Source: Alteraquisediminimonas sediminicola
GTDB taxonomy: Bacteria > Pseudomonadota > Alphaproteobacteria > Sphingomonadales > Sphingomonadaceae
Direction: 5' to 3'
Length of the DNA stretch: 64,000 bases
NCBI RefSeq assembly: GCF_019740335.1
Contig: NZ_JAHXZS010000001.1
Location: 248,001 to 312,000, forward strand
Part shown: positions 26,645 through 36,474 of the stretch, one piece after another
How positions within the stretch are numbered: the first letter of the stretch is position 1
How the letters are laid out: each line of letters opens with the position of its first letter
Program-made: the position numbers and the translations under genes
Notes under the pieces: generated by a model
The model's database searches: none
What the model was told of the DNA's origin: nothing
Seen by the model: only the letters and a program-made list of their open reading frames with translations

Positions 26645-29253
26645 TAGAACTGGGTCCCTATGTTGAATGTAAAGAGCTTGGTCTTGTCGCCATCCTGCTT
26701 AATAAGCGCTTTAGCTATATCAATCCTGAACGGACCGAATGGCGAATTCCAATTCACGCCAAAACCGATGGATACGCGCGGCTTCCATGTGTCGCCGAAG
26801 AAAGTTTCATCAAATGCCGCGATATGAAGCGGGGTAAGCCCCGCGGCGCAAACACCGCCATTGGACGGCGTGACGGCGAGCGTCGCTGGATCCTGACACT
26901 GACGCACGACTGATCCGGTCTCTGCCGCTGTCAACAGCTTCGGGTTCTTTACACCCCAGACCGAACCGGCATCGAGGAACACACTCGGGCGCAGACCCAT
27001 TTCACGCGCGCCGGAGCCGAGCGGAATTTCCAATTCGACCTTGCCGAGATAATATTGATGACCGCCGACCGCATCGTTGTTGTTATTTTGCGTGGTCGTC
27101 TGGCCCGGATAGGTGCGGACAACCCGCGGGCCTACGCCGCGAATGCCGAAGCCGCGCAACTGTGGTTCACCAAGGAAGAAACGGTCGGTCAAACGAACCT
27201 TGTCAACGCCATCGCCCTTGCTCTTTTCAAGGCTGAGGATATGGCCACCTTCCAGCCCGACCGAGAAGACAAAGCCCTTGCCAAGACCCCAATATTTATT
27301 GGTGTCGATCCGGGTCCGCAGATATTTTACGCTGCCGCCAAGTCCGGCCATATCTTGACTGAACACCATGCGCTGCCCCTTGCTGGGACGAATGCGATTG
27401 TTGAGATTGTCGAAGACGAGGCTGTAGCCGACCGACGATGTCGTTCTTTTGCCAATCGCATCGCAGAGATAGCGCCCGGCGGTGAATTCATCGCAGATCC
27501 GTGCGCCGCTGGCGTCGGTATAATAGAATGTATCCTTATCGAGCGTCACATCGTCATAGTTCAGGCCATAACGCAATGCCATCGACCAATATTCGGTCAG
27601 CGGCACACCGGCACGGATCTGGAAACCGGTGGTCGACTGTTGATAGGTCGTGTTGCGGCTTTTCCCGATGTAATTGAAGCTGTTATAGTCTCGACGGAAA
27701 ATATCGCCGCCGACGGCAATGTTCTTGTCGAAGATATAAGGCTCGGTAAAGCCGACCTCGACCGACTTGGAATAGCTGGAATAATTGACGCTGGCGCGGA
27801 CTTCCTGACCCTTGCCCATGAAATTGCGTTCACGGATCGACAGGTCGACGATAAAGCGTTCAAGCGACGAGAAACCGGCCGACACCTGCAATTCGCCGGT
27901 CGATTTTTCTTCGACATTGGCTTCCAGCACAACCTTGTCCGGGCTGCTGCCCTGCTTTTGCTCGATTTCCAGATTTTCCTGGAAATAGCCAAGTGACTGG
28001 ATGCGATCCTTCGAGCGCTTCACCTTGAAGGTGTTGAACGCATCGCCTTCGAACAGGCGGAATTCGCGGCGGATCACCTTGTCCTTGGTGTGGGTGTTGC
28101 CGTTGATGTCGATCCGTTCGACATACACGCGCGGCGCATCTGCCACCTTGAAGGTGACGGACATGGTCCGCGCATCCTTGTCACGCACGAAGTCCGGACG
28201 AATATCGACAAAGGCATAGCCGAAGGTCCCGGCGGTTTCCGTCAATTGATCGACAGTGTCTTCAATCGCCTTAGCGTTATACCAATCGCCCTTTTTCATC
28301 GGGATCAGCGGCTTGAGCTTGTCAGCCTTAAAGTCGCGAATTTCGCTTTCAAGATCGACTGCGCCGAGCTTGTAGCGTTCGCCTTCCTCCACCACATAGG
28401 TGATGATGAAGTCGCGCTTGTCCGGGGTCAGTTCGGCAACCGCCGACACGACGCGGAAATCGGCATAGCCGTTGCTCAGATAAAATTGGCGCAGCTTCTG
28501 CTGGTCATAGGCGAGACGATCGGGATCGTAGCTGGCCGATGATGAAAAGAGGCGGAACAGACGCGACTGCTTCGTCACCATCTGCCCGCGCAGATCGCCA
28601 TCCGAGAATTTTTCATTGCCGATGATGTTGATCTGCTGGACCTTGGACTTGGCCCCTTCGGTGATTTCGAACACCACATCGACGCGGTTCTGGTCGAGCG
28701 TGACGAGCTTCGGCTCCACCGTCGCAGCAAAGCGGCCCTGACGGCGGTATAATTCGATGATCCGGGCGACATCGGCGCGCGCTTTTGACTTTGTGAAAAT
28801 CTGGCGCGGTGACAGTTTGATTTCCGGACGGATCTTTTCTTCCTTCAACCGCTTGTTGCCTTCCAGCACGATGCGGTTGATGACCGGGTTTTCCTTGATT
28901 TCGATGACGAGGTCGCCGGTGCCATTGTCACGGATCTGGACGTCGGCGAACAATTCGGTCGCAAACAGATCGCGCAGCGCGTCATCGAGCTGTTCGCGGG
29001 TATAGGCCTGCCCCGGGCGTAATTTGATATATGAACGGACCGTATCAGGTTCGAGACGCTGCGCCCCGGTCACTGTAATCGAGCGGATCACGCCTGCCGT
29101 CGCAGGTGCGGCGGCGGGTGTTGCGGGTGCAGGCACCGGCGCGGCATCATCCGCAGCCATCGCCACAGATACCGGTCCGGACAGGATCGTCCCCACCAGC
29201 AGCGCGCAGGTAAGATATTTGCCCGAAGGCGCGGTAAGTTTTGCTGAATTCAC
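26644..29253 (-). CDS. bamA: Outer membrane assembly factor BamA
   Basis: Omp85 protein that inserts beta-barrels into the outer membrane. The 869-aa precursor has a signal peptide (YLTCALLVGTILSGPVSVAMA), a Pro/Ala linker, five POTRA repeats (from IRSITVTGAQRLEPDTVRSYIKL onward, about residues 55-400) and a 16-strand barrel with the family motif LRGFGIRGVGPR and a terminal aromatic (NIGTQF). I chose GTG at 29253 because AAGGG lies 8 nt upstream; an in-frame ATG at 29304 lacks a site. Its neighbours rseP and ompH share the envelope role. Confidence 0.96.
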   Translation of the reverse strand: MNSAKLTAPSGKYLTCALLVGTILSGPVSVAMAADDAAPVPAPATPAAAPATAGVIRSITVTGAQRLEPDTVRSYIKLRPGQAYTREQLDDALRDLFATELFADVQIRDNGTGDLVIEIKENPVINRIVLEGNKRLKEEKIRPEIKLSPRQIFTKSKARADVARIIELYRRQGRFAATVEPKLVTLDQNRVDVVFEITEGAKSKVQQINIIGNEKFSDGDLRGQMVTKQSRLFRLFSSSASYDPDRLAYDQQKLRQFYLSNGYADFRVVSAVAELTPDKRDFIITYVVEEGERYKLGAVDLESEIRDFKADKLKPLIPMKKGDWYNAKAIEDTVDQLTETAGTFGYAFVDIRPDFVRDKDARTMSVTFKVADAPRVYVERIDINGNTHTKDKVIRREFRLFEGDAFNTFKVKRSKDRIQSLGYFQENLEIEQKQGSSPDKVVLEANVEEKSTGELQVSAGFSSLERFIVDLSIRERNFMGKGQEVRASVNYSSYSKSVEVGFTEPYIFDKNIAVGGDIFRRDYNSFNYIGKSRNTTYQQSTTGFQIRAGVPLTEYWSMALRYGLNYDDVTLDKDTFYYTDASGARICDEFTAGRYLCDAIGKRTTSSVGYSLVFDNLNNRIRPSKGQRMVFSQDMAGLGGSVKYLRTRIDTNKYWGLGKGFVFSVGLEGGHILSLEKSKGDGVDKVRLTDRFFLGEPQLRGFGIRGVGPRVVRTYPGQTTTQNNNNDAVGGHQYYLGKVELEIPLGSGAREMGLRPSVFLDAGSVWGVKNPKLLTAAETGSVVRQCQDPATLAVTPSNGGVCAAGLTPLHIAAFDETFFGDTWKPRVSIGFGVNWNSPFGPFRIDIAKALIKQDGDKTKLFTFNIGTQF

Positions 29254-29334
29254 GCGAGGTGCCCTTACAGTCTGTCTTTGCCAAATATCATGACAGCATC
29301 CCAATTTCTGAGAAACTGCCCTGCCTCATCCATC

Positions 29335-30471
29335 TCAGCCGATCAAGCTGCTAATCTGGTCCCACAGACCAAAACTACCGAGATCAAGCAACGTTACAAA
29401 CACCATTAAGCCCATCAACAATGCAAAACCGGTCCGAAAGGCCTGTTCCTGCACCTTTGGCGGGATCGGTCGACGGATCACCGCCTCGGCTGCGTAAAGC
29501 AACAAATGGCCACCATCAAGCATCGGCACTGGCAACAGGTTGATGAATCCGAGGTTAATGGAAATGAGCGCGATGAACATAATCAGGCTTTCGGCGCCTT
29601 GCGAAGCCTGCTGCCCAGAATATTGCGCGATTTTGAGCGGCCCGCCCATTTCCTTGATCGAACGCCGCCCGGTAATGATCTGACCAATCGCATCCGTCAT
29701 CGAACCGACGGTCTTGAACACTTCAACCGTTGCGACATCCGGCAGGCGATAGAAAGGCACCGGCACCCAGGCGAGGCTGGTCTGCGCGATCCCAAGGCGT
29801 CCTACATGAAATTGATTGCCGAAACGGTCGCGCTGATATTCATCGGTCGGGGTGGCAACCATACGCAATGTCTCACCGCCGCGCTGGATGACGATCGGCA
29901 AGGCCTGACCGGGGCGCAATTGCACGATCCGGGCGATATCCTCAAACCGCTTCACCTGTTGGCCATCGACCGATACCAGCCGGTCATTCGGCTTGATCCC
30001 GGCCATTTCTGCCGCCGATCCCGGCATGACCTGCCCGGCGACAGGCGGCGTCATCGGCTGGCCGTAGATACCGAAAAAGCCGATGAAAATGGCGATGGCA
30101 AAGGCAAAATTGATTGCAGGCCCTGCCGCGACAATGATCGCGCGCTGCCACAAGGGCTTGCACTGGAAGGTCTTGTTGCGTTCCGCGGCTGGCAGTGCGA
30201 GCCATTCCGGGGTCGGCTGGCTGGCGGCGTTCATATCGCCTGCAAAACGGACATATCCACCCAAAGGCAGCCATGCCACTTTCCACCTTGTACCGCGTTT
30301 GTCGGTCCAGCCGACCATTTCGCGACCGAAGCCGATCGAAAAGACATCAGCCTTCACCCCGAACCAGCGTCCGGCAAGATAATGGCCAAGCTCATGGACA
30401 AAGACGAGCAATCCAATGACAAAGGCAAAGCTGGCCAGTGTAAACAGCAAACCGGGGCTGGAACTGATCAC
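29335..30471 (-). CDS. rseP: RIP metalloprotease RseP
   Basis: Membrane zinc protease that cleaves regulatory membrane proteins within the bilayer. The 378-aa protein has the HExxH motif (VFVHELGHYLAG) in the first helix, a PDZ region (about 125-205, AGIKPNDRLVSVDGQQV) and the second active-site motif NLLPVPMLDGGHLL before the last helices. Only one clear PDZ domain is seen. It starts at GTG overlapping the dxr stop (GTGA). Confidence 0.95.
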   Translation of the reverse strand: MISSSPGLLFTLASFAFVIGLLVFVHELGHYLAGRWFGVKADVFSIGFGREMVGWTDKRGTRWKVAWLPLGGYVRFAGDMNAASQPTPEWLALPAAERNKTFQCKPLWQRAIIVAAGPAINFAFAIAIFIGFFGIYGQPMTPPVAGQVMPGSAAEMAGIKPNDRLVSVDGQQVKRFEDIARIVQLRPGQALPIVIQRGGETLRMVATPTDEYQRDRFGNQFHVGRLGIAQTSLAWVPVPFYRLPDVATVEVFKTVGSMTDAIGQIITGRRSIKEMGGPLKIAQYSGQQASQGAESLIMFIALISINLGFINLLPVPMLDGGHLLLYAAEAVIRRPIPPKVQEQAFRTGFALLMGLMVFVTLLDLGSFGLWDQISSLIG

Positions 30472-31628
30472 GCGGGTATTGCCTCCACTCGTTCTGCTGC
30501 AATCCGCCGCGTCTCCGCATCGACTGCGAACACATCTTCCAGCGTATCAGGCCGGGGCGGAGCATAGCGAGCCAATACGTCCGCGACAATCTCTGCAATC
30601 GCGAGAAAGCCTATGCGGTGTTCAAGAAAGGCCGCGACCGCCACTTCGTTCGCCGCATTGAGGATCGCAGGCCGCGCACCCCCCTCCTTCATCGCCTGCA
30701 TCGCCAGTGCGAGCGCAGGAAATGATGCCAAATCAGGCGCATGGAAATCGAGTTGTGCAATCCGTGCGAGGTCGAGCCGTTCGGCAGGCGTCGTCATCCG
30801 TTCCGGCCAACCGAGGCAAAAGCCGATTGGAATCCGCATATCCGGCGACCCCATTTGCGCCAGCACCGACCCGTCGACATATTCGACCATTGAATGAATG
30901 ACCGATTGCGGGTGAATAATCACCTCGAATTTGTCCGGCTCCAGTCCGAAAATATGTTGGGCTTCAATCAGTTCAAGCCCTTTGTTCATCAAGGTTGCGC
31001 TGTCGACCGAGATCTTCGCGCCCATCGACCAATTGGGATGGCGCACGGCCTCTGCCGGGGTCACCGCTGCCATTGCGGCCCGGTCACGCCCGCGAAACGG
31101 GCCGCCAGATGCCGTCAGGATGATCCGGCTGATGCGATGCGCCTGCACCACATCGAAGCATTGGAAAATCGCGTTATGCTCGGAGTCCACCGGCAGCAAC
31201 GTCGCATCATGCGCCTTGACGGCAGCCTGCACCAATTCGCCCGCGCAAACCAGCGCCTCTTTATTCGCCAGCGCCAATGTCCCGCCGCGCTGCACCGCCG
31301 CCATGACGGGTGGCAGGCCAGCCGCGCCGACAATCGCCGCCATGGTCCAGTCCACCGGTCGCGACGCCGCCTCCACCAGCGCAGTTGCCCCGGCGGCAAT
31401 CTCTATCCCCGAACCGGAAAGCGCGGATTTCAACGCGTCATACAGACTTTCATCGCCAATGACGGCAAGACTTGCCCGCGTCCGCAATGCCGCCGATGCC
31501 AAGCCCTGCACATCACGATGGGCCGTCAGCGTGTCTATCTGGAATTTGTCCGGTTCGCGCTCAATCAGATCGAGCGTCGATGTGCCTATGGAACCTGTTG
31601 CACCAAGAATGGTGATGCTTCTGGTCAC
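30468..31628 (-). CDS. dxr: 1-deoxy-D-xylulose 5-phosphate reductoisomerase
   Basis: Second enzyme of the MEP isoprenoid pathway: converts DXP to MEP with NADPH. The 386-aa chain has the nucleotide loop ILGATGSIGTSTLDLI, the metal-binding VDSEHNAIFQC and the flexible loop LTASGGPFRGRDRAAM, with GAKISVDSATLMNKGLE. I chose GTG at 31628, overlapping the cdsA stop (GTGA) and placing TRSITILGATG at the N-terminus as in the family; the longer frame to 31703 has no homologous sequence. Confidence 0.96.
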   Translation of the reverse strand: MTRSITILGATGSIGTSTLDLIEREPDKFQIDTLTAHRDVQGLASAALRTRASLAVIGDESLYDALKSALSGSGIEIAAGATALVEAASRPVDWTMAAIVGAAGLPPVMAAVQRGGTLALANKEALVCAGELVQAAVKAHDATLLPVDSEHNAIFQCFDVVQAHRISRIILTASGGPFRGRDRAAMAAVTPAEAVRHPNWSMGAKISVDSATLMNKGLELIEAQHIFGLEPDKFEVIIHPQSVIHSMVEYVDGSVLAQMGSPDMRIPIGFCLGWPERMTTPAERLDLARIAQLDFHAPDLASFPALALAMQAMKEGGARPAILNAANEVAVAAFLEHRIGFLAIAEIVADVLARYAPPRPDTLEDVFAVDAETRRIAAERVEAIPA

Positions 31629-32299
31629 TGCGCAGCACTCTGGCTCATCACCAAGGCGGCCACGACCCAAGACACCGGTACCAGCCCATCCAGCCGATCC
31701 CATACCCCGCCATGGCCGGGAATGACGCGTCCGCTATCCTTGACGCCGCCCATGCGCTTCATCCAGCTTTCAAACAGATCGCCCGCCTGCGCCAGCACCG
31801 CAAGGCCCGCTCCCGCATAGGCAAAGCTCGGGGTCAATGCGCCCTGCCCGGCAACCAGCATGCCGATCAAACCTGCCGCCGCCATGCCGCCGATCAGGCC
31901 CGCCCATGTCTTGTTCGGACTGATCTTCGGCGCGAGCTTCGGTCCGCCAATAGTGCGACCGGCAAAATAGGCGCCGACATCAGTCGCCACGACAATCGAC
32001 AAGGTCCAGATTGCCAGCGCCAAGCCATGTTCACCCGCGCGAATGATCAGCAATGCGGCCAAGGTCAGCCCGCAATAGATCGCGCCCAATGGCCCGAACA
32101 GACCGAGCAGCGGTACCGGCAGGCCTTTGCTGCGAACAATCGCCCGCGAGATGTTGATCCATTCAACCAGCATCAACAGGGTCATTATGGCCGTGAGGGC
32201 TAAAAACGCATTGCCGCCCCGGATGATGGCCCCGATGGCGACCGCACCAAGGATGACGCCCGAAATCGCCCGATCCCGCAAATTCTTGGCGATAGCCAT
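31625..32299 (-). CDS. cdsA: Phosphatidate cytidylyltransferase
   Basis: Makes CDP-diacylglycerol, the precursor of all phospholipids, in the inner membrane. The 224-aa protein is shorter than E. coli CdsA but has several membrane helices and the full signature: SWMKRMGGVKDSGRVIPGH followed by GGVWDRLD. SPNKTWAGLIGG is the second conserved block. GGAGG lies 6 nt before the ATG at 32299; a GTG one codon upstream is an alternative. The product feeds pssA at 36659. Confidence 0.94.
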   Translation of the reverse strand: MAIAKNLRDRAISGVILGAVAIGAIIRGGNAFLALTAIMTLLMLVEWINISRAIVRSKGLPVPLLGLFGPLGAIYCGLTLAALLIIRAGEHGLALAIWTLSIVVATDVGAYFAGRTIGGPKLAPKISPNKTWAGLIGGMAAAGLIGMLVAGQGALTPSFAYAGAGLAVLAQAGDLFESWMKRMGGVKDSGRVIPGHGGVWDRLDGLVPVSWVVAALVMSQSAAQ

Positions 32300-33021
32300 C
32301 ACAGCCCTCCATAGCGGCGCTCGCGCCGCGCATATTCGTCAAGGCATTGGGCCAGTGTCTCATGCCCAAAATCCGGCCAGAACTGATCGATGAAGATCAT
32401 TTCGGCATAGGCAGCCTGCCACAACAGGAAATTGGACAGGCGCACCTCACCCGATGTCCGGATCAGCAGATCGAGCGGAGGCATATCATGGGTGTAAAGC
32501 GCGGCGTCGAACATGACCTCGTCTATCTGATCCGGCGCAATCTCGCCTGCAACGGCCTTTGCGGCCAGCGTACGCGCAGCATGGACGATTTCCGCCCGCG
32601 CGCCATAGCCCAGCGCAATCGCCAGCGTCATCTTGCTATTGCCTGCGGTGCGCTCAATCGCGTGTTTGATATCCGCGACGATATCGGCGGGAAAACGGCA
32701 CAAATCGCCAAGGATCAGGATGCGGACACCGGCCTTGTGCAGCGCGTCCAATTCGCGCGAGATAAAGAAGCGCAACAGGCCCAACAGGTCGCTGATTTCA
32801 TCTTCCGGTCGCCGCCAGTTTTCAGTCGAGAACGCGTATAAGGTCAGCGCCTCGATGCCGAGTTCACTCGCAGCGCGGACGGTGCGGCGCACCGCCTCCA
32901 CGCCCTGCTTATGCCCCGCGACGCGCGGCAGGCCACGCTGCTTTGCCCAGCGGCCATTACCATCCATGATGATCGCAACATGACGTGGCACTGCCACAAG
33001 GCCGGGGCCGGATACGCTCAC
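32299..33021 (-). CDS. uppS: Isoprenyl transferase (undecaprenyl diphosphate synthase)
   Basis: Adds isopentenyl units in cis to make the C55 carrier lipid for peptidoglycan. The 240-aa cytoplasmic enzyme shows the substrate loop [20 protein letters not shown], then [13 protein letters not shown], and [20 protein letters not shown] with the downstream Glu. It starts at GTG overlapping the frr stop (GTGA). The frr-uppS-cdsA order is strongly conserved. Confidence 0.96.
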   Translation of the reverse strand: MSVSGPGLVAVPRHVAIIMDGNGRWAKQRGLPRVAGHKQGVEAVRRTVRAASELGIEALTLYAFSTENWRRPEDEISDLLGLLRFFISRELDALHKAGVRILILGDLCRFPADIVADIKHAIERTAGNSKMTLAIALGYGARAEIVHAARTLAAKAVAGEIAPDQIDEVMFDAALYTHDMPPLDLLIRTSGEVRLSNFLLWQAAYAEMIFIDQFWPDFGHETLAQCLDEYARRERRYGGL

Positions 33022-33575
33022 TTGCCGAGAATTTCCTTTTCTTTGAGGCCCACGGCGGCATCGATATCGGCGATGGTGGCATCCGTGATCTTTTGCACTT
33101 CGGTTTCAAAGCGCTTGCGTTCGTCTTCGCTGATTTCGCTCTTCTTTTCGTCGGCCTTCAGCATATCCATCCCGTCGCGACGCACGTTGCGTACGGCAAT
33201 CCGGGCCTTTTCTGCATATTGGCTAGCGAGTTTGGCCAGTTCCTTGCGGCGCTCTTCCGTCATGTCCGGGATCGGCAGGCGGATATTCTGCCCATCGGTA
33301 ATCGGATTGATGCCAAGGCCCGCATTGCGGATCGCCTTTTCAACCGGGGTCATGTTGGAACGGTCCCACACCTGCACCGACAACATGCGCGGTTCCGGCG
33401 CAGAGACAGTTGCGACCTGATTAAGCGGCATCATCGCGCCATAGACTTCCACCTGAATCGGATCGAGCAATGACGTATTGGCGCGGCCTGTGCGCAAGCC
33501 ATTGAGGTCATGCTGCAAGCTTTCGACAGCGCCCTTCATCCGGCGTTCGAGATCAGCCTTATCATATTTGGCCAT
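33018..33575 (-). CDS. frr: Ribosome recycling factor
   Basis: Splits the post-termination ribosome together with EF-G. The 185-aa protein has the three-helix-bundle pattern: start [20 protein letters not shown], then [48 protein letters not shown]-type core and the long C-terminal helix. Length is standard. It follows pyrH by 2 nt. Confidence 0.97.
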   Translation of the reverse strand: MAKYDKADLERRMKGAVESLQHDLNGLRTGRANTSLLDPIQVEVYGAMMPLNQVATVSAPEPRMLSVQVWDRSNMTPVEKAIRNAGLGINPITDGQNIRLPIPDMTEERRKELAKLASQYAEKARIAVRNVRRDGMDMLKADEKKSEISEDERKRFETEVQKITDATIADIDAAVGLKEKEILGK

Positions 33576-33577
33576 GA

Positions 33578-34303
33578 TCAGTTCTCCTGTGTCTGGACGA
33601 TAGTGGCGACACCCTCGCCGGCGAGAACGCTGGCAAGGTTGCCCTGTTCGCGGATGCTGAACACCACGATGGGAATATTGTTATCGCGGCACAAGGCCAC
33701 GGCGCTCGCATCCATGACCTTCAGATCATCGGACAGCACGCGGTTGAAGCTGAGGCTTTCGTAGCGCTTGGCAGTCGGGTTCTTTTTCGGGTCGGCATCA
33801 TAGACGCCATCCACGCTCGTGCCTTTGAACAGCGCATCACAGCCCATTTCGGCGGCGCGCAGAGCAGCGGCCGTATCGGTCGTGAAGAAAGGATTCCCGG
33901 TCCCTGCAGCGAAAATCACGATCCGCCCCTTCTCCATATGGCGCACCGCGCGGCGACGAATATAGGGTTCGCAGACGGTCGCCATCGGAATGGCGGACAG
34001 CACACGGGTATCGACGCCGATCTGTTCAAGCGCATTCTGCATCGCGAGCGCATTCATCACGGTCGCGAGCATGCCCATATAATCGGCGGAAGAGCGCTCA
34101 AACCCCTTGGCAGCGCCTGCCAGACCACGGAAAATATTGCCGCCACCGACGACGAGGCACACTTCATGCCCGGCATCGCGAGCCGCCTTCACTTCTTGCG
34201 CCATGCGGGCGACAGTCGCGGGATCGATCCCGAACTGTCCATCGCCCATCAGCACTTCGCCGGAGAGCTTCAGGAGGATGCGATGAAATCGGGGTCGAGT
34301 CAT
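33578..34303 (-). CDS. pyrH: UMP kinase
   Basis: Phosphorylates UMP to UDP; hexameric and allosterically controlled by GTP and UTP. The 241-aa amino-acid-kinase-fold protein has [25 protein letters not shown], and [19 protein letters not shown]. The start at 34303 gives the typical [13 protein letters not shown]; a longer frame to 34372 is not conserved. A palindromic element (34383-34427) separates it from tsf. Confidence 0.96.
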   Translation of the reverse strand: MTRPRFHRILLKLSGEVLMGDGQFGIDPATVARMAQEVKAARDAGHEVCLVVGGGNIFRGLAGAAKGFERSSADYMGMLATVMNALAMQNALEQIGVDTRVLSAIPMATVCEPYIRRRAVRHMEKGRIVIFAAGTGNPFFTTDTAAALRAAEMGCDALFKGTSVDGVYDADPKKNPTAKRYESLSFNRVLSDDLKVMDASAVALCRDNNIPIVVFSIREQGNLASVLAGEGVATIVQTQEN

Positions 34304-34382
34304 GATAATCCGTGATGTTACAAAGAAGACAAAGGCGGCGCGGACCCTAATCGACCCGCACCGCCCTGCCAAGCGTTATACT

Positions 34383-34427
34383 GCATCGTTCGGAAATGCC
34401 GGAACCGGTTTTCCGTAAAAACGATGC
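34383..34427. repeat. REP-like palindromic intergenic element
   Basis: A nested palindrome: outer arms GCATCGTT (34383-34390) and AACGATGC (34420-34427), middle arms CGGAAA (34391-34396) and TTTCCG (34410-34415), inner CCGG-AA-CCGG. There is no T run, so it is not a plain terminator. Its form resembles the dispersed intergenic palindromes common in alphaproteobacteria. Between tsf and pyrH it could protect mRNA ends or reduce read-through. Confidence 0.7.
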
Positions 34428-34440
34428 GATCTAGCGAAAA

Positions 34441-35364
34441 TCAGATACCAGCGGCTGCCGCAACTTCTGCTGCGAAATCGCTTTCCTGCTTTTCAATGCC
34501 TTCGCCAAGCTGGAAGCGCACGAACGCCTTCAGCGTGATCGGGCTGCCGGCTTCCTTGCCAGCCTGCGCCACGACGTCAGCGATCTTGGTCTTGTTGTCC
34601 ATCACGAACAACTGGCTGACCAGCGCATTTTCCTTGGCAAACTTGGCAATCGCGCCATCGACCATCTTGGCGACGATCTCAGCAGGCTTGCCCGAGGTCG
34701 ATGCCTTTTCTTCGGCAATCGCACGTTCACGCGCCAGCATTTCCTGATCGAGGCCCGATTCATCGAGCGCCAGCGGATTGGCGGCGGCGATGTGCATCGC
34801 GAGCTGCTTACCAAGTGCATTGAGCGCATCGGCAGGCGCAGCGCTTTCCAGCGCGACGAGCACGCCGATCTTGCCGAGGCTCGGTGCAGCAGCATTGTGC
34901 ACATAAGAGACGACAACGCCCTGATTGACTTCAAGCACAGCGCCACGACGCAGCGACTGGTTTTCACCAATGGTCGCGATGTTCGAGGTCAGCACTTCCT
35001 GTACGGTGCCGCCAGTCGGATAGGCTGCGGTGGCGAGCGCTTCGACGCTGCCATCGGTGCCGAGCGCGATTTCGGTCACGTTGCGTACAAAAGCCTGGAA
35101 CTGATCGTTCTTGGCGACGAAATCGGTTTCCGAGTTCACTTCAACAACGGCACCCTTATTGCCGCTGACGGCAACGCCGACCAGACCTTCGGCAGCCACG
35201 CGGCCAGCCTTTTTAGCGGCAGCAGCAAGCCCCTTGGTGCGCAGCCAGTCAACAGCGGCTTCCATGTCGCCATTGTTTTCGGACAATGCCTTTTTGCAGT
35301 CCATCATGCCGGCGCCCGTGCGTTCACGGAGTTCCTTCACCGAAGCAGCGGTAATTTCTGCCAT
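34441..35364 (-). CDS. tsf: Elongation factor Ts
   Basis: Nucleotide exchange factor for EF-Tu. The 307-aa protein begins [26 protein letters not shown], the strongly conserved EF-Ts N-terminus with the EF-Tu-binding TGAGMMDCK; the core follows with [14 protein letters not shown] take the ATG at 35364 (GGA about 11 nt upstream); an ATG three codons earlier is possible. rpsB lies upstream, separated by 144 nt with hairpins. Confidence 0.97.
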   Translation of the reverse strand: MAEITAASVKELRERTGAGMMDCKKALSENNGDMEAAVDWLRTKGLAAAAKKAGRVAAEGLVGVAVSGNKGAVVEVNSETDFVAKNDQFQAFVRNVTEIALGTDGSVEALATAAYPTGGTVQEVLTSNIATIGENQSLRRGAVLEVNQGVVVSYVHNAAAPSLGKIGVLVALESAAPADALNALGKQLAMHIAAANPLALDESGLDQEMLARERAIAEEKASTSGKPAEIVAKMVDGAIAKFAKENALVSQLFVMDNKTKIADVVAQAGKEAGSPITLKAFVRFQLGEGIEKQESDFAAEVAAAAGI

Positions 35365-35475
35365 GTCTTTCATCCTTTCACGATGACAAAGCGCCCCGAC
35401 TATTAGCCGGGGCACCTGTAATGTCGTTCAATAAACGCCGAACATGTCCGGCGCGTGATACTCGAAGCGTAGTTA

Positions 35476-35503
35476 AATCATCAGGCCCGAATCATCAGGC
35501 CCA
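35476..35503. repeat. Two 14-bp tandem repeats just after rpsB
   Basis: AATCATCAGGCCCG at 35476-35489 is followed directly by AATCATCAGGCCCA at 35490-35503, 5 nt from the rpsB stop. It is probably a local duplication. On the same leader toward tsf, two imperfect hairpins lie at about 35401-35416 (GCCCCGAC/GCCGGGGC on the minus strand) and 35436-35454 (CGCCG/CGGCG), possible attenuator or processing signals. Confidence 0.6.
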
Positions 35504-35508
35504 AAGAC

Positions 35509-36252
35509 TTATGCTTCAACCGGCGGCTCGATCATGGCGCCAAGGTCTTCACCGCGCGCCGCGCGGCCACCCTGATCGCCCTTGCTCGCGGCAGCGGCAA
35601 TGGCATCGCAATACAGCTTGATCGCGCGCGCAGCGTCATCGTTCGCAGGAACCGGGAAAGCAATGCCATCCGGGCTGACGTTCGAATCGACGATGGCGAC
35701 GACCGGAATACCAAGAACATTGGCTTCCTTGATCGCGAGTTCTTCCTTGTTGGCGTCGATCACGAACATCACGTCCGGAATGCCGCCCATGTCGCGGATG
35801 CCGCCGAGCGACAGCTCAAGCTTGTCGCGTTCGCGGGTGAGCTGAAGGATTTCCTTCTTGGTCAGACCGTGGGTCGAACCGGAAAGCTGCTCTTCCATCT
35901 GCTTGAGACGCTTGATCGAACCGGAAATGGTCTTCCAGTTGGTCAGCATGCCGCCGAGCCAGCGATGGTTGACGAAATGCTGGCCAGAAGCACGCGCAGC
36001 TTCAGCGATCGGGCCTTGGGCCTGACGCTTGGTGCCGACGAACAACACCTTGCCACCACGGGCAACGGTCTGGTTGACGAAGTCGAGCGCGCGCGCGAAC
36101 AGCGGCACGGTCTGCGACAGGTCTAAAATATGCACGCCGTTACGATCTCCGAAGATGTAAGGCTTCATCTTCGGGTTCCAACGGTGGGTCTGGTGGCCGA
36201 AATGGGCACCCGCTTCGATCAATTGCTGAATGGTGACGACTGGAGCCGCCAT
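35509..36252 (-). CDS. rpsB: Ribosomal protein uS2
   Basis: Small-subunit protein needed for S1 binding and initiation. The 247-aa chain begins [20 protein letters not shown] and has [33 protein letters not shown] and [17 protein letters not shown]-like sequence, all typical. An Ala/Gly/Arg-rich tail follows. The ATG at 36252 has an ideal AAGGAGA site. A candidate promoter lies at 36346-36374 and gives a leader of about 90 nt, long enough for S2 autoregulation. Confidence 0.97.
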   Translation of the reverse strand: MAAPVVTIQQLIEAGAHFGHQTHRWNPKMKPYIFGDRNGVHILDLSQTVPLFARALDFVNQTVARGGKVLFVGTKRQAQGPIAEAARASGQHFVNHRWLGGMLTNWKTISGSIKRLKQMEEQLSGSTHGLTKKEILQLTRERDKLELSLGGIRDMGGIPDVMFVIDANKEELAIKEANVLGIPVVAIVDSNVSPDGIAFPVPANDDAARAIKLYCDAIAAAASKGDQGGRAARGEDLGAMIEPPVEA

Positions 36253-36345
36253 GGTCTTTCTCCTTCCGGTTGTACCTCTGCGTGACAGTGACGAAGGGCG
36301 AACCCCGCGCACCGGTATGTGCGTCACGCATGTGGAATGAGCGGC

Positions 36346-36374
36346 CCCTAGCCGCGAATCGTCACTCAAGTCAA
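36346..36374 (-). promoter_or_regulatory. Candidate rpsB promoter
   Basis: On the minus strand TTGACT (36369-36374) and CTAGGG (36346-36351) are spaced by 17 nt. The -10 departs from TATAAT, as often seen in alphaproteobacteria. It is divergent from, and 19 nt away from, the promoter of the small membrane protein. Confidence 0.55.
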
Positions 36375-36392
36375 GTCGATCACTTTTTGTTC

Positions 36393-36421
36393 TTGACATT
36401 GGAACATGAGGGGAACATGTT
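36393..36421 (+). promoter_or_regulatory. Promoter with embedded LexA-type (SOS) operator
   Basis: A consensus -35 TTGACA (36393-36398) and a -10 CATGTT (36416-36421) stand 17 nt apart. The spacer holds GAACATGAGGGGAAC (36402-36416), i.e. GAAC-N7-GAAC, the reverse complement of GTTC-N7-GTTC, which is the LexA box of alphaproteobacteria. A bound repressor would cover the core promoter. Transcription would start near 36428, about 47 nt before the ATG at 36475. Function is inferred from motif and position. Confidence 0.65.
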
Positions 36422-36474
36422 GCATGGAACAAACCGAGGCCAAACAGGCTGCCTTTCGATAAGGGGTTCGAACA

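Noticed and set aside
27055-27996. Plus-strand frame of 313 aa inside bamA
   Set aside because: Antisense to the BamA barrel region; no homologous features.
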